From Bradyrhizobium cajani (lineage in GTDB: Bacteria; Pseudomonadota; Alphaproteobacteria; Rhizobiales; Xanthobacteraceae): 64,000 bases of DNA. The stretch spans positions 108,319-172,318 of the forward strand of contig NZ_WQNE01000017.1 of assembly GCF_009759665.1 (NCBI RefSeq). The letters run 5' to 3'. The notes under the pieces are model-generated. The model searched no databases. It saw only the letters and a program-made list of their open reading frames with translations, and was not told the DNA's origin. Both the position numbers and the translations under genes were made by a program. Positions 50,592-59,368 of the stretch are shown one piece after another; positions within the stretch are counted from its first letter, which is position 1, and each line of letters starts with the position of its first letter.

Positions 50592-51313
50592 ACGCGGTCG
50601 CGCCTCGGATTTCGCCCGTCTCTGCGCTGCCCTCGGCGAGCGAGCTCGACCGCGCGCTGCGCGATGCCTCGCCCGCGGAGGTCATCGCCGCGGCGCTGAA
50701 GACGGTCGGCCGCGAGAAGCTCGCGCTGGTGTCGTCCTTCGGCACGGAATCGGCGACGCTCCTGAAAGTCATGGCGGACGTCGATCCGGCGATCCCGGTG
50801 GTCTTCCTCGACACCGGCTGGCTGTTCGAGGAGACGCTCGCCTACCGCGACACGCTGATCGCCACACTGGGTCTCAAGGACGTCCGTTCGATCAAGCCGG
50901 CGGAGGAGACGCTGTCGCGCGACGATCCCGATCGCGACCTCTGGTTCTCCGATCCCGACGCCTGCTGCCGCATCCGCAAGGTGGAACCGCTGTCGCGCGC
51001 GCTCAAGCCGTTCTCGGCCTGGCTCAATGGCCGCAAGCGTTTCCAGGGCAACGCGCGCGCCGATATTCCGGTCGTCGAGGACGACGGCGCGCGGTTGAAG
51101 TTCAATCCCTTCGCCAACGTCACGCGCGAGGAACTCGAGGCGATGTTCGTCCGCGCCAAATTGCCGCGTCATCCTCTCGTTGCCTCCGGTTTCCGGTCGG
51201 TTGGGTGTATGCCTTGCACGAGCAGAACGGCCGAAGATGAGGATTCCCGCGCCGGTCGCTGGCGCGGCCGGGCCAAAACAGAATGCGGCATTCACACGAT
51301 GAAGATTTCGTAG
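50588..51313 (+). CDS. cysH: Phosphoadenylyl/adenylylsulfate reductase, APS type
   Basis: The 241-residue enzyme reduces activated sulfate to sulfite with thioredoxin. It has the PP-loop LVSSFGTESATLLK, ARADI-VVEDDGARLKFNP, and the catalytic ECGIH at Cys233 near the C-terminus. Four extra cysteines, Cys126-Cys127 and Cys207/Cys210, form the [4Fe-4S] site that marks APS-reducing enzymes, not the PAPS-specific enterobacterial type. It therefore does not strictly need the APS kinase made by the neighbouring cysNC. Start GTG overlaps the DUF934 stop. Confidence 0.93.
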   Translation: MNAVAPRISPVSALPSASELDRALRDASPAEVIAAALKTVGREKLALVSSFGTESATLLKVMADVDPAIPVVFLDTGWLFEETLAYRDTLIATLGLKDVRSIKPAEETLSRDDPDRDLWFSDPDACCRIRKVEPLSRALKPFSAWLNGRKRFQGNARADIPVVEDDGARLKFNPFANVTREELEAMFVRAKLPRHPLVASGFRSVGCMPCTSRTAEDEDSRAGRWRGRAKTECGIHTMKIS

Positions 51314-51425
51314 CACAGTCAGGCTGCGACACCGCGAACAAGGAAATCCGGTTCCGTTGACTTAGGAGCGTTTCGACCCGAGTTATGCCTGCACGCCTTC
51401 GCTGACACCGACGTCATCGAAGTGA

Positions 51426-52439
51426 ATGGAGATGGACATGATGCGCCGTATCGTTCCGCTCGCTGCAGGACTTCTCGTGACGAGTTTCTGGGCAGGCTCG
51501 GCTCTCGCCGCTGACATCAATCTGCTGAACGTGTCGTACGATCCGACGCGTGAGCTCTATGCCGAGTTCAACAAGGCGTTCGCGAACGCCTATCAGAAGG
51601 AAACCGGCAAGAGCGTCGAGATCAAGCAGTCGCATGGCGGCAGCGGTTCGCAGGCACGTGCCGTGATCGACGGCTTGCAGGCCGATGTGGTGACGCTCGC
51701 GCTCGCCTACGACATCGACGCCATCGCGAACAAGGGCCTCACCACGGCCGACTGGCAGAAGCGGCTGCCGCAGAATTCATCGCCCTACACCTCGACCATC
51801 GTGTTCCTGGTGCGCAAGGGCAATCCCAAGGCCATCAAGGACTGGGACGACCTGATCAAGCCGGGCGTCGCCGTGATCACGCCGAACCCGAAGACGTCGG
51901 GCGGCGCGCGCTGGAATTACCTGGCGGCCTGGGGCTTTGCCCAGAAGAAATATGGCTCGGCCGACAAGGCCAAAGACTTCATCGGCAAGCTCTATCAGCA
52001 GGTGCCGGTGCTCGACACCGGTGCGCGCGGCGCCACCGTGACCTTCGTCGAGCGTGGCGTCGGCGACGTGCTGCTGGCCTGGGAGAACGAGGCGTTCCTG
52101 GCTCTGAAGGAGTTCGGCGCGAACAAGTTCGAGATCGTGGCGCCGCCGCAATCGATCCTCGCCGAGCCGCCGGTCGCCATCGTCGACAAGGTTGCCGATA
52201 AAAAGGGCACTCGCAACGCCGCCGATGCCTATCTGCAATATTGGTATACCAAGGAAGGTCAGGAAATCGCCGCGCGCAATTTCTACCGTCCACGCGACGC
52301 CGAAATCGCCAAGAAGTACGAAAACGCCTTCGCCAAGGTCGAGCTGTTCACGATTGACGACGTTTTCGGCGGCTGGATCAAGGCGCAGAAGGAACATTTT
52401 GCCGACGGCGGCGTCTTTGATCAGATCTACAAGAACTGA
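51426..52439 (+). CDS. sbp: Sulfate ABC transporter substrate-binding protein
   Basis: The 337-residue periplasmic protein has a signal peptide (MRRIVPLAAGLLVTSFWAGS, cleaved after ALA near residue 28) and a sulfate-binding fold: INLLNVSYDPTRELYAEFNK, KQSHGGSGSQARAVIDGLQA, DVVTLALAYDIDAIANKGL and TPNPKTSGGARWNYLAAWGF. It delivers sulfate to CysTWA, encoded directly downstream, and starts that operon 112 bp after cysH. Thiosulfate binding cannot be excluded. Confidence 0.95.
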   Translation: MEMDMMRRIVPLAAGLLVTSFWAGSALAADINLLNVSYDPTRELYAEFNKAFANAYQKETGKSVEIKQSHGGSGSQARAVIDGLQADVVTLALAYDIDAIANKGLTTADWQKRLPQNSSPYTSTIVFLVRKGNPKAIKDWDDLIKPGVAVITPNPKTSGGARWNYLAAWGFAQKKYGSADKAKDFIGKLYQQVPVLDTGARGATVTFVERGVGDVLLAWENEAFLALKEFGANKFEIVAPPQSILAEPPVAIVDKVADKKGTRNAADAYLQYWYTKEGQEIAARNFYRPRDAEIAKKYENAFAKVELFTIDDVFGGWIKAQKEHFADGGVFDQIYKN

Positions 52440-52476
52440 TCGGGCGCTGTCGTAGGAGGCTTTAGCAGGGGGCCTG

Positions 52477-53313
52477 GTGAGCGCACTCGCAGCACGACGT
52501 CGGACATTGCCGGGCTTCGGTCTCACGATGGGACTGACGCTGTCCTGGCTGTCCGTCATCATTCTGATTCCACTTGCGGGCCTGTTCCTGAAATCGTTCG
52601 AGCTCAGCCCCGAACAGTTCTGGGCCATCCTCGCCAGCCGCCGCACGCTGAACGCGCTTCGCGTCTCGTTCGGCCTCGCCTTTGCGGCGGCCTGCGTCAA
52701 TCTGGTGATGGGCAGCATCATCGTCTGGGCGCTGGTGCGCTACCGCTTTCCCGGCCGGCGGCTGTTCGATGCCATCGTCGACGTGCCGTTTGCGCTGCCC
52801 ACCGCAGTCGCCGGCGTTGCGCTGACCGCGCTGTTCGCCGAGAAGGGCTGGCTCGGCGCGCCGCTTGCGGCGCTCGGCATCAAGGTGGCGTTCACGCCGG
52901 TCGGCATCTTCGTCGCCATGATCTTCATCGGCATTCCCTTCGTGGTGCGCACCGTGCAGCCGGTGCTCCAGGATCTCGATCCCGAAATCGAGGAGGCCGC
53001 GGGCAGTCTCGGCGCCAGCCGCTGGCAGACCATCATCCGCGTGATCCTGCCTTCACTCGCGCCGGCGCTGCTCACCGGCCTGGCGCTCGCCTTCGCCCGC
53101 GCGGTCGGTGAATACGGCTCGGTGATCTTCATCGCCGGCAACTTGCCGAACGTCTCCGAGATCGCGCCGCTCCTGATCGTGATCCGCCTGTCGGAATTCC
53201 GCTACGCCGACGCGACCGCCATCGCGGTGGTGATGCTCGTCGTCTCCTTCCTCATCATCTTTGCCGTCAACCGGCTCCAGCGCTGGGCGCAGAGCCGGAT
53301 TCCGGCGCGTTGA
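52477..53313 (+). CDS. cysT: Sulfate ABC transporter permease CysT
   Basis: The 278-residue inner-membrane protein has six helices and the permease EAA-type loop EEAAGSLGASRWQTIIRVIL. Other features are GLTLSWLSVIILIPLAGLFL and PFALPTAVAGVALTALFAEK. It forms the sulfate channel with CysW. The start is GTG, with an AGGGGG run upstream. It begins 37 bp after sbp and ends 10 bp before cysW. Confidence 0.95.
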   Translation: MSALAARRRTLPGFGLTMGLTLSWLSVIILIPLAGLFLKSFELSPEQFWAILASRRTLNALRVSFGLAFAAACVNLVMGSIIVWALVRYRFPGRRLFDAIVDVPFALPTAVAGVALTALFAEKGWLGAPLAALGIKVAFTPVGIFVAMIFIGIPFVVRTVQPVLQDLDPEIEEAAGSLGASRWQTIIRVILPSLAPALLTGLALAFARAVGEYGSVIFIAGNLPNVSEIAPLLIVIRLSEFRYADATAIAVVMLVVSFLIIFAVNRLQRWAQSRIPAR

Positions 53314-53323
53314 GGGGCGGACC

Positions 53324-54218
53324 ATGACGCTGCAGATCGCAGACTCGGTTTCGCTTTCGGCCTCCGGCGCAAGGGCGCACGCGGCTGCGGCGCGGGACAG
53401 CCTCCGCACCGAGCCGCGCGCGGTGCGCATTACGATCATCGCGCTGGCGATAACCTTTCTCTCTGTCTTCGTCGTGCTGCCGCTAGTCGTGGTGTTCGCC
53501 CAAGCCTTCTCGAAAGGCATATTGGCCTATCTCGCCGCGCTCGCCGAGCCGGAGGCGCTGGCCGCGATCAGGCTGACGCTGCTGGTGGCGGCGATCTCGG
53601 TCGGGCTCAATCTCGTCTTTGGTCTCGTCGCCGCCTGGGCCATCGCCAAATTCGACTTCAAGGGCAAGACCTTCCTGATCACGCTGATCGACCTGCCGTT
53701 CTCGGTCAGCCCGGTGATCTCGGGCCTCGTCTTCGTGCTGCTGTTCGGCGCGCAGGGCTATTTCGGCAGCTGGCTTAGGGATCACGACGTCCAGATCCTG
53801 TTCGCGGTGCCCGGCATCGCGCTTGCGACCACCTTCGTGACCTTTCCCTTCGTGGCGCGCGCCCTGATCCCGCTGATGCAGGAGCAGGGCACGCAGGAGG
53901 AGGAGGCCGCGATCTCGCTCGGCGCCTCGGGTCTCCAGACCTTCTTCCGCGTCACGCTGCCCAACATCAAATGGGGCGTTCTCTACGGCGTCCTGCTGTG
54001 CAATGCCCGCGCGATGGGCGAGTTCGGCGCGGTCTCGGTCGTCTCCGGCCACATCCGCGGCGAGACCAACACCATGCCGCTGCTGGTCGAGATTCTCTAC
54101 AACGAATACCAGTTCGTCGCCGCCTTCGCGATCGCCTCGCTGCTCGCTATGCTGGCGCTGATCACGCTGATTGCCAAGACCGTTCTCGAACGTCACCTCG
54201 ACGAAGGACAAGACGTCA

Positions 54219-54229
<11 letters not shown>
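53324..54229 (+). CDS. cysW: Sulfate ABC transporter permease CysW
   Basis: The 301-residue permease has a long basic cytoplasmic start, six helices and the EAA loop EEEAAISLGASGLQTFFRVT. Other family stretches are PLVVVFAQAFSKGILAYLAA and DLPFSVSPVISGLVFVLLFG. GAGGGGCGG precedes ATG 53324; the frame is open from 53261 in cysT. It overlaps cysA by 11 bp, implying coupling. Confidence 0.95.
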
Positions 54230-55253
<1,024 letters not shown>

Positions 55254-55259
55254 GGCACC

Positions 55260-55362
55260 GTCATTCCGGGGCGATGCGGAGCATCGAACCCGGAACCCCG
55301 AGATTCTCAGGTGCGCAATTGCGCACCCGAGTTCAGTGCTGCGCACTGCCCCCCGGAATGAC
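55260..55362. repeat. Palindromic repeat (CATTCCGGGGCGC family) with nested 16-bp palindrome
   Basis: GTCATTCCGGGG (55260-55271) and CCCCGGAATGAC (55351-55362) are perfect inverse arms. The centre holds the perfect palindrome GTGCGCAATTGCGCAC (55311-55326), also found inside the otherwise different repeat at 62691-62872. It follows cysA. Confidence 0.85.
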
Positions 55363-55440
55363 AGCTCAGATTTTCCTCAAAGTTCACCTTTCAGCCACGG
55401 TTGGTATGCAACAACGGCCCCTCATTTGGGGGCCTGATTC

Positions 55441-55944
55441 ATGCGCGCCGCGGCCGCAATACTCATCACTTTGCTGCTCGCCGGCTGTGCGGGCAATGAG
55501 GCACCGGTCCAGCAGCCGTCGATGTATGCCGACATGGCGGTGCCGGGCGCCAAGCTCGACGCCCAGGCAGCCGCGGTGATGATCTCGCAATATCGCCAGA
55601 ACAACGCCCTCGGCACCGTCGTCATCGACCCCGATCTGATGCGGCTCGCCGAATCCCAATCCCAGGCCATGGCGGCGGCCAACAAGATGGATCATGACGT
55701 TCGCGCGCCCCTGGCCAAGCGCCTGGCAACCGGCGGCTATCCCGCCACCGTGGCGGTCGAGAACGTCTCGGCCGGCTATCATACGCTGGCAGAAGCGTTT
55801 TCCGGCTGGCGCGACTCGCCTCCGCACCGTGCCAACATGCTCAAGGGCGGTGTCACAAAACTGGGCATCGCAGCGGGCTATGCTCCCGGCACCAAGTACA
55901 AGGTGTTCTGGACCATGATCCTGGCTTCGACGGAGCCCCGATAA
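55441..55944 (+). CDS. CAP/SCP-domain lipoprotein
   Basis: The 167-residue protein has a lipoprotein signal ending in LLAGC and a CAP (cysteine-rich secretory protein/PR-1) domain: DAQAAAVMISQYRQNNALGT, DPDLMRLAESQSQAMAAANK, with conserved MDHDV, ENVSAGYHTLAEAFSGWRDS and PPHRANMLKGGVTKLGIA. The His and Glu residues fit the family's metal-site pattern. It is probably attached to the inner or outer membrane facing the periplasm. Function is unknown in bacteria. The ATG is just after a repeat and there is no strong promoter. Confidence 0.88.
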   Translation: MRAAAAILITLLLAGCAGNEAPVQQPSMYADMAVPGAKLDAQAAAVMISQYRQNNALGTVVIDPDLMRLAESQSQAMAAANKMDHDVRAPLAKRLATGGYPATVAVENVSAGYHTLAEAFSGWRDSPPHRANMLKGGVTKLGIAAGYAPGTKYKVFWTMILASTEPR

Positions 55945-56038
55945 GCCAGACTTGATCCCGGGATGCATTGACGCCGCGGCGGACTGTCGCCACGGTGGCT
56001 CGCCTTTTGCTATTGCTCCCTTTTGCTATTGTTCCCTC

Positions 56039-57214
56039 ATGACAGATCATCGCCCGGAATCCGCCAGCGTCCCCGCGAATGCGCAGCGCGTCCTGGTTCT
56101 CCAGGGCGGCGGCGCGCTCGGCTCCTATCAGGCCGGCGCCTATCAGGCGCTGTGCGGCTACGGCTTCGAGCCGGAGTGGGTCGCCGGCATCTCGATCGGC
56201 GCGGTCAATGCCGCCATCATCGCCGGCAACGAGGGCCACACCCGCGTCAAGCGGCTCAAGGAGTTCTGGGAGATGGTCTCGGCGCCGGTGCCGTGGAAGC
56301 CGATCGGCAAGAGCGACCACAGCCGCGAGCTGTTCAACTCCACCAGTGCCGCGCTGATCGCAACCTTCGGCGTGCCCGGCTTCTTCGTCCCGCGTGTCCC
56401 GCCCGCGCCGCTATGGCCGCCGGGCCATCCCGAAGCCGAGAGCTATTACGACACCGCGCCGCTGAAGAAGACGCTGGAGCGGCTGGTCGATTTCGACCGC
56501 ATCAACGATGTGAAGACGCGGCTGTCGGTCGGCGCGGTCGGCGTCACCTCGGGCAACTTCAAGTATTTCGACAATTACGAGTTCAAGAAGCTCGGCAAGA
56601 GGATCGGCCCCGAGCACATCATGGCCTCCGGCGCGCTGCCGCCGGGCTTTCCGTCCGTCATGATCGATGGCGAGCATTATTGGGACGGCGGCATCGCCTC
56701 CAACACGCCGCTCGACTACGTGCTCGATGCCGAGCTCGCGCGCGACATGCTGATCTTCCAGGTCGACCTGTTTTCCGCGCGCGGCGATCTGCCGAATTCG
56801 CTGCTGGAGGCCGCCGAGCGCGAGAAGGACATCCGCTATTCCAGCCGTACGCGGATGAACACGGACAAGAACAAGCAAATCCACAACGCCCGCCGGGCCG
56901 TGCGCGATCTCATCAGCAAATTGCCGGACTACCTCAAGAACGATCCGTCCGTCGAATTCCTCTCCAAGGCGGCGTGCGAAAGCACCGTCACCGTGGTGCA
57001 CTTGATCTATCGCAGCAAGAACTACGAATCCTCGTCCAAGGACTACGACTTCTCGCATGTCGCCATGGTCGAGCATTGGGAAGCCGGCGTGCGCGACGTG
57101 CATCTGTCGATGCGCCACAAGGACTGGCTCGAGCAGCCGCAGTCCGGCGAGACCATGGTGGCCTACGATCTCACGGGGGACGTCACTGCGCCCCCGGCAA
57201 AAAGGAGCGAATAG
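56039..57214 (+). CDS. Patatin-like phospholipase with DUF3734
   Basis: The 391-residue protein has the patatin catalytic pattern: oxyanion loop GGGALG at residues 23-28, nucleophile Ser52 in GISIG, and the catalytic Asp near residue 217 in WDGGI. The C-terminal third contains a DUF3734 segment (FSHVAMVEHWEAGVRDVHLS). It is a predicted Ser-Asp lipase or acyl hydrolase without a signal peptide. The frame upstream to 55952 is not family-like, so ATG 56039 is chosen. It ends one base before the bdhA start. The pairing with a 3-hydroxybutyrate dehydrogenase suggests polyhydroxybutyrate or lipid metabolism. Confidence 0.9.
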   Translation: MTDHRPESASVPANAQRVLVLQGGGALGSYQAGAYQALCGYGFEPEWVAGISIGAVNAAIIAGNEGHTRVKRLKEFWEMVSAPVPWKPIGKSDHSRELFNSTSAALIATFGVPGFFVPRVPPAPLWPPGHPEAESYYDTAPLKKTLERLVDFDRINDVKTRLSVGAVGVTSGNFKYFDNYEFKKLGKRIGPEHIMASGALPPGFPSVMIDGEHYWDGGIASNTPLDYVLDAELARDMLIFQVDLFSARGDLPNSLLEAAEREKDIRYSSRTRMNTDKNKQIHNARRAVRDLISKLPDYLKNDPSVEFLSKAACESTVTVVHLIYRSKNYESSSKDYDFSHVAMVEHWEAGVRDVHLSMRHKDWLEQPQSGETMVAYDLTGDVTAPPAKRSE

Positions 57215-57215
57215 C

Positions 57216-58004
57216 ATGGGTAGTCTGTCAGGCAAGAATGCCGTCGTGACCGGTTCGACCAGCGGCATCGGGCTCGCTTACGCGCGCGGCTTCGCGGGGG
57301 CCGGCGCCAACGTCGTCATCAACGGCTTCGGCTCGCCCGAGGACATCGAGAAGGAGCGCTCGAAGATCGAGTCCGATTTCGGCGTGAAGGCGATCTACTC
57401 GCCCGCCGACATGACCAAGCCCGCCGAGATCGCCGGGATGATCGCGCTCGGCGAGAAGACCTTCGGCTCGGTCGACATCCTCGTCAACAATGCCGGCATC
57501 CAGTTCGTCTCCCCGATCGAGGAATTCCCGATCGAGAAGTGGGACCAGATCATCGCGATCAACCTGTCCTCGGCCTTCCATGCCATCCGCGCGGCAGTGC
57601 CGGGCATGAAGAAGAAGGGTTGGGGCCGCATCATCAACACGGCGTCGGCGCACTCGCTGGTGGCGTCGCCCTTCAAATCGGCCTACGTCTCGGCCAAGCA
57701 CGGCATCAACGGCCTCACCAAGACCGTGGCGCTGGAAGTTGCGACCCACAAGATCACCTGCAACTGCATCAGCCCAGGCTACGTCTGGACGCCGCTGGTG
57801 GAGAAGCAGATCCCCGACACGATGAAGGCGCGCAATCTGACCCGCGAGCAGGTCATCAACGACGTGCTGCTCGACGCACAGCCGACCAAGGAGTTCGTCA
57901 CCTCCGAGCAGGTCGCAGCCCTCGCGCTGTTCCTGTGCAGCGACGATGCCGCGCAGATCACCGGCACCAATCTCTCCATCGACGGCGGCTGGACCGCGGA
58001 GTAG
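57216..58004 (+). CDS. bdhA: 3-hydroxybutyrate dehydrogenase
   Basis: The 262-residue short-chain dehydrogenase interconverts 3-hydroxybutyrate and acetoacetate with NAD. It shows TGSTSGIG at residues 12-19, VDILVNNAGIQFVSPIEEFP, the catalytic YVSAKHG near residue 155, CISPGYVWTPLVEKQI and the C-terminal GTNLSIDGGWTAE. This matches bacterial BdhA closely in length and pattern. An AAAGGAG ribosome site precedes the ATG, and the gene starts one base after the patatin-like gene, so the two form an operon. Confidence 0.93.
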   Translation: MGSLSGKNAVVTGSTSGIGLAYARGFAGAGANVVINGFGSPEDIEKERSKIESDFGVKAIYSPADMTKPAEIAGMIALGEKTFGSVDILVNNAGIQFVSPIEEFPIEKWDQIIAINLSSAFHAIRAAVPGMKKKGWGRIINTASAHSLVASPFKSAYVSAKHGINGLTKTVALEVATHKITCNCISPGYVWTPLVEKQIPDTMKARNLTREQVINDVLLDAQPTKEFVTSEQVAALALFLCSDDAAQITGTNLSIDGGWTAE

Positions 58005-58015
58005 GGGCTCGATGC

Positions 58016-58107
58016 CGTAGGGTGGGCAAAGGCGCGTCAGCGCCGTGCCCACAATCCTTTTCGATTGAAGAAAGCGGTGGGCACGCTTTCGCTTTGCCCA
58101 CCCTACG
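58016..58107. repeat. Palindromic repeat (CGTAGGGTGG family)
   Basis: CGTAGGGTGGGCAAAG (58016-58031) and CTTTGCCCACCCTACG (58092-58107) are perfect 16-bp inverse arms with inner GCCGTGCCCAC and GTGGGCACGC parts. It separates convergent bdhA and the TauE/SafE gene. Confidence 0.88.
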
Positions 58108-58127
58108 AAAGGCGCGTCGCTTCTCGC

Positions 58128-58952
58128 TCAATGCCCCCGGGCCAGCGCCGTCACGAACGCCGACGACAGGTTCAATTCGGCGAACATGATCTTGCCGGCG
58201 ACCACGAACAGGACGCAGGCGAGCGTCAGGCGCAGCACCGTCTCGGGCACGCGCGTCGCGCTGAAGCTGCCGACGATGATGCCGGGCAGCGAGCCCACCA
58301 GCAGCACGCCCATCAGGGCCCAGTCCACGTCGCCAAGCGCCCAGTGTCCGATGCCGGCGACCAGCGTCAGCGGCACGGCGTGGGCGATGTCGGAGCCGAC
58401 GATGGTCGCCATCGGCAGGCGCGGATAGAGCAGCAGCAGCACGGTCACGCCGACCGCGCCGGCGCCGACCGACGAGATCGAGACCAGCACGCCGAGCACG
58501 GCGCCCGTGATGATGGTCGCAATCGCCGTGGTGCGATCGTCGATGCCCTCCAGCGTCTTGCGGTAGCGCTCCATGATCGTCTTGCGGAAGATCAGCGAGG
58601 TCGCGGTCAAGAGCAGCGCGAAGCACAGCACCAGATTGACCAGGCTGCGTTCGGAGTCGCTCTTGAGGTCGAGCTTCCACAGCACCAGCAGCGTCAGCGC
58701 GCTCGCCGGGATGCTGCCGCAGGCGAGCCGCAGCACCGCCGGCCAGTGCACGCTGCGCGACCAGCCATGCACCACGCTGCCGCCGGTCTTGGTGGCGGCG
58801 GCATAGAGCAGGTCGGTTCCGACCGCCGTGGAGGGATGTACGCCGAACAGCAGGATCAGGAGCGGCGTCATCAAGGAGCCGCCGCCCACGCCGGTCATCC
58901 CGACAAGCAGGCCGACGCCAAATCCAGAGGCGACGTAGAGGGGATCGAACAT
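58128..58952 (-). CDS. TauE/SafE (TSUP) family permease
   Basis: The 274-residue inner-membrane protein has about eight helices and the family's N-terminal GFGVGLLVGMTGVGGGSLMT, later repeated in a second half with GAVLGVLVSISSVGAGAVGV. TSUP proteins export or import small organosulfur or organic acid anions such as sulfite or sulfoacetate. The substrate is not shown. It is isolated, convergent with bdhA, and 3 kb from the sulfate locus, so sulfite export would be consistent but is not proven. Confidence 0.88.
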   Translation of the reverse strand: MFDPLYVASGFGVGLLVGMTGVGGGSLMTPLLILLFGVHPSTAVGTDLLYAAATKTGGSVVHGWSRSVHWPAVLRLACGSIPASALTLLVLWKLDLKSDSERSLVNLVLCFALLLTATSLIFRKTIMERYRKTLEGIDDRTTAIATIITGAVLGVLVSISSVGAGAVGVTVLLLLYPRLPMATIVGSDIAHAVPLTLVAGIGHWALGDVDWALMGVLLVGSLPGIIVGSFSATRVPETVLRLTLACVLFVVAGKIMFAELNLSSAFVTALARGH

Positions 58953-59046
58953 GTCCGGGGAATCTTAGGTTGATCTCATCGGTTGGGCAATACGAGGTAG
59001 AATAAACTTTCCCTGGCGTGCAACTGTTTGGATGGAATAAGAAAAA

Positions 59047-59148
59047 TCATGCTGCGGACAGGAGAACGGTAGTCATTCCGTCCAAGCGGCCACTCTCGCG
59101 CGAAATGGACGTTTCGCCCCGTCCGCGCAGACGAAGGGCGAGGCTCAT
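59047..59148 (-). pseudogene. Possible remnant of a toxin gene
   Basis: A frame of 33 codons starts at the ATG that overlaps the antitoxin-like stop and reads MSLALRLRGRGETSIS before ending. ParE/RelE toxins are about 90-100 residues, so if it was one it is truncated. The similarity is limited to the position and the first few residues. I see no other gene in 58953-59144. Confidence 0.2.
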
Positions 59149-59330
59149 TCGCGGAGGAATTTTGCGAAGACTGCTCTGACCTCGCTCTCAGAAGCAACTT
59201 CGCCACGATCAATGGAAGCCATGGCGGCATCGATGGCCATCAACTCGTCCGCGGTGGCATGGTACTCGCCAACGTTCGGCTCCTCTTGAGAAGTGAATGT
59301 CTGGTCAGACTTCGCCATGGTCTGAAGCAT
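59145..59330 (-). CDS. Small antitoxin-like protein
   Basis: The 61-residue product is acidic and helical, ending ADELMAIDAAMASIDRGEVA and SESEVRAVFAKF, the style of the ParD/RelB-type antitoxin C-terminus. I cannot assign a family with certainty. Immediately downstream, ATG at 59148 overlaps its stop (ATGA) and starts a frame of only 33 codons, where a ParE/RelE-type toxin start would be expected. A second start at 59318 would shorten it by four residues. It may be an orphan antitoxin, or the downstream toxin may be degenerate. The alternative is a chance frame. Confidence 0.4.
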   Translation of the reverse strand: MLQTMAKSDQTFTSQEEPNVGEYHATADELMAIDAAMASIDRGEVASESEVRAVFAKFLRE

Positions 59331-59368
59331 ATCGGACCGCCGCGTCTCGTTCTATTCGCGTCTAGCGG

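Noticed and set aside
58976..59230. 84-codon minus-strand frame near the antitoxin-like gene
   Set aside because: No toxin-like pattern and overlaps the better-supported 61-residue frame in another phase.
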